64,000 nt of DNA from Hericium rajendrae (taxonomy: Eukaryota > Basidiomycota > Agaricomycetes > Russulales > Hericiaceae), in assembly GCA_033439255.1 (NCBI GenBank), contig CM065888.1, positions 186,001-250,000 of the forward strand, given 5' to 3'. The position numbers and the translations under genes are program-made. The notes beneath the pieces are model-generated. The model did not search any database. It was not told the origin of the DNA and saw only the letters and a list, made by a program, of their open reading frames with translations. Every line of letters starts with the position of its first letter. Position 1 is the first letter of the stretch. This document shows positions 55,494-64,000 of this stretch, piece after piece.

Positions 55494-58400
55494 TCACAAA
55501 TGTGCATGCACGCGCTCGTGCTCGTCGCGCCATCGCTCAAAGCCCTGGAACGGCACCTCCCCGCACAGCCGCCTCGTAATCGCATGCAGCTCGTCCAGAC
55601 ACTATTCACCCATCAACATACACCTCCCATTTTATATCCACGTGAGACGACGTACCCCGGCGAGCTGAAACACTGCGATGACGGCGGCGGAGTAGTACAT
55701 ATACTCGATCGACTGCATGTCCTCCTTGTCGATGACGCCGCGTAAATCCGCGTCCTGTTTGAGAGACACCGGCGTGTGGTGGTAAAAGAGCCGGTCGAGC
55801 AGGTGCCGCGGAAGCACCGTGTGGATTGGCTCGCCGTTGCGCAGCGACTGCGATACCAGCGAGAAGATGGACATCACGTCCATGATCTAGTCGCACTGTA
55901 AGCGGCACGCCAACGCACAGGCGAAGCGATACTCACAAAGTTCGGATTCACGACTTTGGTCTGGTGGAGGAATTTCTGACGCCAGCCGCTGTCGAGCCTC
56001 CACAGCGCGCTTCCGAGCTAAGCCCCTCTTAGCGCCCGCCCCGGAATGCGAAAGCAAAAACACGCACCGACGCCAAGCACGAAACCATCTCGATCTGGAT
56101 GTCGACCATGCGCACGTAGTCGCGATGGTTCCAGTGCCCGCGCACGCCGCCCTCCCACCGCGCAAGGTCAACAAGCGTGCGCAGGCCCTGCAGCTTCCCA
56201 ACGATTCCAATAAGGCGCGCGCGGAACTCGCGCGCCCAGCGCGTCTCGAGCGCAGCGTGCCCGTGCAGCTTCTCCTTGTCCGCCTCCAGCATGGACGGCG
56301 CGCCCGGCTCCGCGATCCACGCGCTCATGAGCGCAGCGTAGACGTGCGAGACGCCGTCGATCGTCTTTGCATTGCGCAGCCGCACGGCGCGGCGCCCGGA
56401 CTGAGGCGGGAGCATCATCAGCACGAACGCGGCGCCGCAGCCTATTATGACGAGCGTCCAGCGCTTCCAGGCGACGTCCCAGCCGAAGCCGGGGCCGGAG
56501 ATGACGGGGAGGTGGCCGTCGATCCAAGAATATCCCAAGACGAGCGCGATGGTTGCCTGTGCAGCAGAGTTAGACTCGAGGCTCGACGGGGAAGGGACGT
56601 GACGCACGGTGCCGAGCACGACGCCCTGCAGGTACTGCGGTGGCGCGAAGAGGCGGACGAAGACGACCGGGACCGAGAAGACAGCGAAGCTGGCCGCAAG
56701 GCCGTATGGGCTGCCGTGCCCGCTCCCACTTCCTGGAGGGTGCTCATGACATTAACACCGGGCAGGATGCGACACACTGGCAATGCGTACCAATATACCA
56801 GATCATAATTCCGTACACTAGACCGACGAACGTGCCGACGATACGTGTGACATAGCTGCCGACGGATGGTCAGCTACAAACAGCATTTAATTCAAGGACA
56901 CGTACTTCCACAGCTGATCACCAGCGTAGATGTTCAAGATAGTCTGCGCCATGATAAGTGCCCTGTGACCAACCGGATCAGGTTATCATTTTTTTTTAGT
57001 GCTCGATACCTAAGGACGCACCATACGCCCTTATTCGCATAATAGAAATCTACCCCAGCGACATCATCAGAACCGTATCAGAAGAAGAGAGCCCGCACTC
57101 ACGCGCCGATGAGCGGAATACCGCCGGGAGATACAGCAAAATCGAAAGGATCACATAGCGGAAGCAGAACTGCCACGCCTATCAATATCCAACGCATAGA
57201 TGCACGAAAAGAGACGCACTATCGCCTTGGCGGTGCGGCACCACATGTACAGCTTGCACACGCCGTTGAAAAACTTCTGCACCACATTCGACGGCGGCTC
57301 GCTGTCCGGATCGCGGCCTGCCCATCTACTCAGCCTTATCCACCACACAAAAAAAAAAAAAAAACAACGCACGATACGGCGCCCGATCCGTCTCCATCCA
57401 AAACACATCCTCCTCCTCCTCCTCCGCCGGCGCCTCTCCGAACATCTCGCCTTCACTCACGCCCCCGTTCTTCCGCGCCAACAGCCCCAGCAGCACACGC
57501 ACGCCCTTCGGCGCCCACAGCCGATTGCGCGGGTGCGCGGCCGCCGTCGCCTGGATGCGCTCGAGCAGCGCGAGCACGACCTCCGCGGTGCCGACGAGCG
57601 CGGTGCCGAACACGTAGCACACGTACAGCCCGCGCAGCGGCAGGTGCGCCTGCGCCGCGGGCGTGCGCGCCGCGTCGAGCAGGTCCGCATATGGGGCCGC
57701 GAGCGCCGCGCGCCCGTGCGCCTTGAAGTCGGCGAGCGCGCCGCGGAGGCGCTCGATGGCGGCGTCGAGCGCGGCGGTCGGCGGCGCGGGCGGAGTGTGC
57801 CACGGCCACGTCCAGCGCGTGTGGTTGATGAAGTCGAGGTGTGTGCGCGCGGCGGCGACGCCGGCGACGCTTGCGTCGCGGAGGTCCTTGGTTGCGCTGC
57901 GGAGCGTGGGGAGGACGTCGGTGAGGCGGAGGCCGTGCTCGCGCTCGGCTTCGGCGTTGATGTGCATGATGTGCTGCAGGAGGTACGAGTCGGTCGAGAG
58001 GCCGGGGGTCGGTGCGTCGGAGGACGCCTGCATGCGGCGCGTGAAGACGGATGCGGGCTTGGATTCGGGTGCGGGCAGGGCCGTGCTGGTTGCAGAGCCG
58101 GAAGGGGCGGGCGTTTCGTAGGGCGAGGCGGCGCTGGTGGTGTAGCGTCCTGCGTACTTGATAAAGCTGATGAGGCCACCTGGAGGGCTGTGAGCGGGAG
58201 CGATTCGCGCAGGCGGAGGACGACTTACTTATGCGCGACACGAGCGCCGTGAGCGGAACTTCGAGCGCCTTTACATCCTCCCCGTTCCACCGCCCAAAGC
58301 TAAATTCCGCATTGAGGAACTTCGATAGCAGAGTCACTGTCGGCATGTCAGTCCGACACGCTATACAGTAGGTCGGGAAGCGGCATACATCGCTGATACG

Positions 58401-59584
58401 TGCCGACCATCGCGGCACGCAGCGCACGCAGGTTCTCGCGGCGTGGACAGTCCTCGTCCCAGGTCCCCTCGCCCTGAAATGTGAGTACGTCCTCCTGCAT
58501 CGCGAGGATTCCCTGAGCGTAGCCGAGAAGCACGTTCACGACATTAAGGTATGCATGATTGAGCGTTTCGGGGAAGACGAGCACAACCACAGTCAAGGAG
58601 ATCGCGAAGTACATCGCGGAGGAGATGATCACCGTGTTCGAGAGCGTGTATTGCGCGAATGGAAAAAGCGGGCCTATGGTCTATGCGGAGATTAGGGGAC
58701 GCATGTAGAGAGAGGAGGGCACGCACGCAGATGATATCGAGGCTGATGGTACCGAAGATACTGAGGAACATGAACGCAGGCGCGTAGGCACGGATGAGCG
58801 CGAAGATGAATGTGCCAAAGCCGAGGAAAACGGCGAATACGACCGAAGAGCTGGTGTCGAGGGTGAGTTAGCGCGAGGTCATAGATGAGTGGAAGAGGCC
58901 GCACCTAGCATCGAGAAATTGGCCTTCGAATATCTCGATTTTGAAGACCTGATCTGGATTCGAGGCACCAGCAACGCTGGAGAAGCCAAGGTAAAATTTG
59001 AACGCATGGTAAGTCAGACGGTTTTGTACCTTTCTGCAGCTTTCTGAAGTGTTTCTTTGAGCACCGTCTGGTTGCGTGAGGCAAGTGCGGCGCGCATTCC
59101 TGCGCAGCCAATAGCCCATCCCAATAAGAGACCGACCATTAAGGTGGAACTAATCTGTTGGAGACGGAATATAAATAGGAAGACTGCGCCCGATGGAGGC
59201 ATACGCACTACAAGGTAAAGCTGGATAGGAAGATACGGGGGTATCATAAAAGCAACAAGAAGAGAGAAGAAGCCGCTGAATCCGATAATCATTGAGCACA
59301 TCTCACAGGTAAAAGCGACGGAGAACGCACGCATTGCCCATTACACGGAGAGAAGCATTCGGCAGGAGGAGAATGAAGGCCGCCCATGTCGCGAGCCAGG
59401 ATTTGAAGAGCAACCTCCACGATTTTCTGGACTGCACATTCCTCACGACCCATGGCGGGATGTAGCGCGTCAGGAGGGGGCGGCGCGCTGCCTGCGTCTC
59501 CGCGGCCGGGGCGTGCTTCTCGTCGTCTTTCCTGGACGCGTTGGAAGACTTGTCGTCGGATGGCGCGGGGTCGGGCTCCGACAT
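55494..59584 (-). CDS. Large FUSC-like / aromatic-acid-exporter-type membrane protein
   Basis: Multi-pass membrane protein with the fungal N-terminal 6-TM transporter domain followed by a DUF2421/FUSC-like half; yeast Bre4 is a relative. It starts MSEPDPAPSDDKSSNASRKD. The first TM block reads SRKSWRLLFKSWLATWAAFI, with LPNASLRVMGNA, FFSLLVAFMIPPYLPIQLYL, MVGLLLGWAIGCAGMRAAL, VFLGFGTFIFALIRAYAPAF and VVVLVFPETLNHAYLNVVNV. A GC-rich soluble middle region includes EREHGLRLTDVLPTLRS and an EEEEE run near 57415. The second TM half reads FYYANKGVW, VTRIVGTFVGLVYGIMIWY, ASFAVFSVPVVFVRLFAPPQ and ATIALVLGYSWIDGHLP. It ends HERVHAHL (stop 55496-55494). More than fifteen short introns. Substrate unknown. 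Looks intact. Confidence 0.88.
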
Positions 59585-60937
59585 CGCGCAGGGGTGTTGT
59601 AGTGGAAAGGTGCAGGGAGAATCTATTTATCGAAAAAGAGCATGATGCACCCTCGCATACGGATCCGGAATGCGCAGAAGGGAACATTAGGCGCTCGTCG
59701 GCGTTGGTGAACGCATCCATCAAATATGCATCAACACCCATCACGCTATCGCTACCACCACCACCTTTTATTCTCTCATTTCCAAGCTTCAGTTCGACAT
59801 TTGCTCTCTCGGTCGTACACAGTCTCTTCAAGCTTTTTTCTGCCCTCCAGATGTGTCGCAACTTCAAGATAAGTCTTTGAAAGGGTACACATCCCTGTCA
59901 GCTTCTCCCCGCGGGCCCGACCTGGCGCCCGCACCACTAGCCGATCACCATGAAGACCCTGCTTTAAGATCTCAGATATCTCGCTTGTATATAGGCTGCT
60001 ACCCCGTTCAACTGATCCAGGATACTGAAAACATATGGGCCAGTTATGTATGGGCCAGTACCGGAGTATCGGCCCTATACACGGTGCGCTTCATGTCCTG
60101 CCGGCGTTACTTAACCTTCCTACGCTACTGGTTTCGCGCGTGCCTTCAGGTGCCCTCGCGGTGTATGGATCCCTGCCAGCATACGCTCGGACATTGACCT
60201 TCCGGTGATCTTCCCCACGCTTTCCGATCAGACGCTACGCTTGGCGCACCAGCGACAAAACGCGCTGGATGCACCGGGCCATTGACTCACTGCTTCTCTC
60301 TCTCGCGTCCTCCATCACCGTATACCTTGGAGCTGCAGAATCTGACCGGTGAATAAGGTATTCTCAAGTTCCTCAACATCTCCACGTCTTCGACAAATCG
60401 CCCGGCAGGTCCTCCTCGAAGTCACCACGTTCACCCCTAACCTTGGTTTATGGTCTTCCGGGCCGAGCACTACTGCGCTGTCTCTGACGATGACAAGCAG
60501 CGATAATGCCCTCAGCCGAAGCCCGCAGGTATCGTGATGTTCGCTGGGATGGTCAGATGCTGGTATTTTTTCTGCGGGATGGTTCGGGGCCCGGGAGCTT
60601 CGCTGTCGAAGGAGTTGGATAGGACCGGGCTCCTCGCGCTCCAAATGCCTGCTTACTAGCTTTGCAATACTGGTCTGTCTAGGGACTGTAGGGTGACTAT
60701 GCTGAGAAATAGGCTGTCTCATCATCAATGACAAGATGCGTCATAGTTCATCCTACATAAAATTCAAAAGGACGAAGATAAAGGACAAGGAAGGATTAAG
60801 AGAGCGACTCATGTCGCGAGAGAGAACGGCGCTTGAAACATAGGTTAGTCGTTGCATATCGATGTTATCCTGCGGCATACCAATGTCAGTCAGGCGTGAG
60901 CACGTCAACGGTCAGGTAGGAGCATCGCTTACGATGG
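59585..60937. other. Intergenic region, no supported gene
   Basis: The transporter promoter side has TAAATAG on the minus strand around 59613-59620. A 114-codon frame at 59853-60197 (+) has no recognisable content. Nothing else can be supported. Confidence 0.4.
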
Positions 60938-61812
60938 TCAGATATGAACGGGTATGGTCTTCACTACCATGATCTCCTTCACCACAGACCTGACCGACTC
61001 AGCAATCTCCTCAATTGCGTCCTCGCCCGCTGCATCTTTGCTCACAAGCCTGAACTTGCACAGCGGGATGGCATCATATTTACAGCGTGCAGCGAGCACA
61101 TGCCGCAAGGCACCTCTCGACACTGTTATCCGCAAATGGCACGGTGAGCTCCTCCAGGCACGGTAAGAATGGTTCCCCTGCATGATTGGACTCCGTGGCT
61201 GAAGCTCCCCAAGCGGCTCGATGAATGCATGGATCCCGCGGCGGATAATACGACCTTTTTGACGTTATTCACCAATAGCAGGCTCAACTTCCATTGAGAC
61301 ACAACTCGAAGGATTTGGTCGAAATCTCCGACCTCCATACCCAGGCGATCCATGCGGTAAGCGTTGCATGCCAAAGCTGGGCATTGTGGCGCACATCTGT
61401 CGAGAGCAGAATTGATTGCCTCGCCATGAAGCTGGAGTTCGACAGGTTGGGTTTTGGAGCGGGAAATGAAGACTCCGACTAAATCGGTATTCGCAGACGA
61501 GACGTGAGATCACAGCTGTGGGCTGTCTTCCGCGATGGCGCGCCAGAGCTTGCACACACGCAGTATAACGACCCACTCTGGATTAGGAGATGTAAACGAT
61601 CCGTCGTCCGCGAGCCCCAGATCGATCAAGGATGAGACTATCCGTGTGATCAGTTCGGTGGGGAGCTGGGATATGGATGCGACTGATGGGGCGCTCGTCT
61701 GACTAGCATCTCCAGATATGTTATGTGATTGGGCTCGTCGGCCTTTGAAGCAATCCGAATTATACGCGCAATGTTTCAGGATGTGTAGGTTGCGGAGTGA
61801 ATAGACGTACAT
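60938..61812 (-). pseudogene. F-box family gene with nonsense codon
   Basis: From ATG 61812 the frame reads MYVYSLRNLHILKHC, then ISQLPTELITRIVSSLIDLG and VVILRVCKLWRAIAEDSPQL, an F-box-like domain. At 61512-61510 a TGA stands where the family has the Trp of PxLW. Past it the same frame stays open for about 128 codons (SHVSSANTDLVGVFISRSKT, QPVELQLHGEAINSAL, RLGMEVGDFDQILRVVSQW). It then shifts and ends in another frame with PLCKFRLVSKDAAGED and IEEIAESVRSVVKEIMVVKT. A TGG-to-TGA change plus at least one frame change points to a pseudogene. An SCF adaptor role would be expected of the intact gene. Confidence 0.7.
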
Positions 61813-62065
61813 ACCAATAGACCTTCGTGTGCGCAGGGGCCACAGCAGACTGAGAGATCTGTATGCACAGGATGGTGCTACTTAGAGCTCTGGAATTTGA
61901 AAGAGCATGGAGTTCTGGTCACCCGATACCAAAGTTAGATGGATGCAGGATGAGCGGCAAAAGTCGATAAGCAGTAGATCTCCGACAACGATGATGTGTT
62001 CGGTACACTTGATTGTTTGTACAAGCACTCGGCATTCTACAATTTCTTCGCAATAAAACAGCAAT
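61813..62065. other. Short gap between F-box pseudogene and MYND gene
   Basis: No gene seen. Confidence 0.4.
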
Positions 62066-63341
62066 CTAGGATTCATCATCCCTCTCTTCCTCCTCTTCGG
62101 ACTTCGTTGACTCGGGGGCCTCGGGCTCGGGCTCCGGTCGCAGCATCTGCAAAGAAAACGAGCAGCCCTTCAAAATGCAGAGCAATTGTGTCTGCCCACC
62201 TGATGCAGCTTGAAGTGGTTCTTTTTATCCATCCTGACCTCGTTATTGAATGCCCTAGATATGCTCAAGCATATGAGCACCATGCGGGTACGCACAACCC
62301 GCAAACGAACTCACTCTCTCATATTCTCCCGCGTCTTTGCGTACTCAAGCCCGTCGCCCATCCCGCCAATGACGCCCATCGGCGTCTCCTTGATGCCCTT
62401 GAAATCCCGCGGGTCGATCGGGATGACGGCCATCGAGCTGCGCTCCTGCCCATCGGGCCCGCGCCGCGCCGCAGTGAAGTAGATACCAACGTAGGCGACC
62501 TTGGTACCTTGCACTTGCTGCGTGCGCACCTGCTCGACCAGCCGCTGCGACACGCCACGTACCTCGTCCAGTGGCGCCGCGCGGGCCTTCATCACCGTGA
62601 ACGTCATCATCTCCGGCGGACGCTGGGTCCCGGGCGCGGGCGCGTCGCCGCGCATGAGCGCGCGCAGCTGCGCGATGAGGTCGACGGGCGTCATGTCAAC
62701 GGTGAGGTGCAGCACGCTCTCTGTGACGTGCTCTGGGTGCTCATGCAGCTCGAGCGCGAGCACGGCGCAGGAGTGGAGATATGTCATCAGGAAGTCAATT
62801 GTCACGACACGCTCGGCCATGCGCAGCGCGACGGCGCCGTTGTCCGGGGCGATGCAGTGCGGCTTGTGTGTTTTCCTAGTGGGCGGGGTCAGCAGTGCAT
62901 GATGTCCTACAGATGGACGGAGCGCACCAGTGTTTTCGCTGACACTGCGAAACACGGAGAAGGTCAGCAGGCTGTCGCATGGCTATGGATAATTCCTACC
63001 TCTTTATCGCAATAGCTCACAGACTTGCACTATCAAGGAAAACGCGATAGGTCTGGCAACCCACCATAAACAATATTTTCGACGACAACACGTACCTGAG
63101 CACACTTTTTCGCGTCTCCGCGCGGCATCTCCTTATCGCAGGCCGCACAGAGTGCCGTGAAGGCAAGCGGGGCCGCTCTGCTGCGCGCCTTGGCTTCCTT
63201 GCGGAATGCCGCCGTCGCCGTCGCGTACTCCTCGTCCAGGCCTGGGTCGATGAAGCTCATCATCGGGATAGTGTCCCCGTCTGGGCGCGGGCGCGAGATG
63301 ATCGCCACGCCGTCTTCGGGGTAGTGAGAAATCGTAGACAT
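62066..63341 (-). CDS. MYND zinc-finger protein
   Basis: Six exons give exactly 329 codons plus stop: 63341-63096, 63029-63000, 62944-62928, 62875-62315, 62254-62200 and 62146-62066. All introns are GT-AG. The N-terminus MSTISHYPEDGVAIISRPRP is followed by the MYND finger at residues 65-105: CAAC, KKCAQCKSVSYCDKECQRKH and WKTHKPHC. All eight metal ligands are present (Cys 65, 68, 80, 83, 89, 93, His 101, Cys 105). The finger is split over four exons, two of them only 30 and 17 nt. The C-terminal part reads RMAERVVTIDFLMTYLHSCA, VLALELHEHPEHVTESVLHL and VGIYFTAARRGPDGQERSSM, with an acidic end (EPEPEAPESTKSEEEEE). MYND fingers bind proline-rich peptides in partner proteins. The C-terminal domain is not one I can name. 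Met at 63341 is the first ATG in the frame. Confidence 0.9.
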
Positions 63342-64000
63342 GATGGGTATTCGTGGGCTATAAGTTGGAGGGTCCAAGAGGAGGCGACGCGACGCGTCTT
63401 GTAATAAATTTCGCTGTCACGGTCGCCACAGGCGCGTTTCGGCATCTACCGGGTGCGACGCGAGAGGACGCGTGCGACGTAAGAATCGTGGTGGATTCTA
63501 CTCCCCTGCCTAACCACCCCGAGGTTTAAAAAAACTTGATGCTTAGGATTGAAATATGGAGCCATAGGCCGTCGCCTGGTCATCAAAATCGTCGTCGATG
63601 TTCTATCACAGTGGCCAACTTCAAGCGCCGCTCGACTCGCGCGATCGGAGGCAGTCGCGTCTCGGCTTCCGCCGATCATCCCAGCTCCCTTGCAAGCTGC
63701 CACTGCGGCCAGAAGTCGACGCTGCCAGTGCTCCCGAATACCTTTTGCTGCAAATTTTGGAACCGCACGCTCGTTGGTCGCGTGTATTGCCTAGGAGCTA
63801 CATCTCAGCTTCGAAATTCGCAGCAGCGAATTGCCGGCGCGTTTTGCTGTGCTTGGTGACGACATCGAGTTCATAGCTGGCTAGCCCGGTAAGTGATGCG
63901 TCTGTCCACTCCCATAAATATACGGCCACCTTACAATCTGTATTGGAGGACGCGCGTTTAGCATCGCTCTGTAGGCTTCCTGTATGAGCGGCTCAATGGC
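63342..64000. other. Right edge of the window, no supported gene
   Basis: Short frames on both strands (for example 63446-63703 minus, 63536-63859 plus) overlap and lack recognisable content. The promoter of the MYND gene lies at the left end of this stretch. Confidence 0.4.

Noticed and set aside
57200-58252. 350-codon frame on the plus strand
   Set aside because: Antisense to the GC-rich middle region of the FUSC-like protein. No protein features of its own.
61996-63015. 339-codon frame on the plus strand
   Set aside because: Antisense to the MYND gene, whose six-exon model closes exactly and keeps all metal ligands.
1-64000. Autonomous transposons or virus-like elements
   Set aside because: No reverse transcriptase, integrase, transposase or capsid-like text was recognised on either strand, and no long terminal repeats were noticed by eye. 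Short non-autonomous elements could have been missed.

Overview
This window is nuclear DNA from a filamentous basidiomycete, most likely an Agaricomycete. The genes carry many short GT-AG introns of roughly 50-60 nt. The protein families fit this origin: F-box/LRR proteins, a CYP64-clan-like P450, monocarboxylate-permease-like MFS, a secreted phytase-like esterase, a PTR2 transporter and a fungal FUSC-like membrane protein. No autonomous transposable element, virus-like element or CRISPR array was recognised.

Layout. 0-13.3 kb: an aldo-keto reductase relic at the left edge, a secreted phytase-like protein (+), a POT/PTR2 peptide transporter (-), a decayed F-box gene (-) and a proteasome-assembly chaperone of the PAAF1/Rpn14 type (-). 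14.3-46.5 kb: a large local expansion of one uncharacterised seven-TM protein family. It has eight apparently intact copies (A-E, G, H, I) and two broken ones (D', F) on both strands. Interleaved with them are an MFS monocarboxylate permease, an acyl-CoA oxidase/dehydrogenase-like enzyme ending in a PTS1, a P450, a pair of intron-containing tRNA-Gly(GCC) genes in opposite orientation, and two copies of a small gene of unknown function. 46.6-64 kb: a gamma-glutamyltransferase (-), a peroxisomal 2,4-dienoyl-CoA reductase ending in a PTS1 (-), an intact F-box gene (+), a frameshifted SDR gene (+), a large FUSC/aromatic-acid-exporter-like membrane protein (-), an F-box pseudogene (-) and a MYND zinc-finger protein (-).

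How things fit together. The seven-TM family dominates the window. All copies share a core ending in a GIAFNLIIIRVEQG-like motif followed by a divergent tail. Seven intact copies and relic D' place a 15-nt microexon just before that motif. Sub-pairs (A/B/C, D/G, H/I) indicate several rounds of local duplication. A 7TM-P450 divergent unit (32.2-36.0 kb) seems to have been duplicated to 38.8-39.4 kb and then largely deleted. The acyl-CoA oxidase-like and dienoyl-CoA reductase proteins both end in GAKL, which suggests peroxisomal beta-oxidation. The remaining genes look like ordinary housekeeping, transport or degradation genes with no obvious joint pathway.
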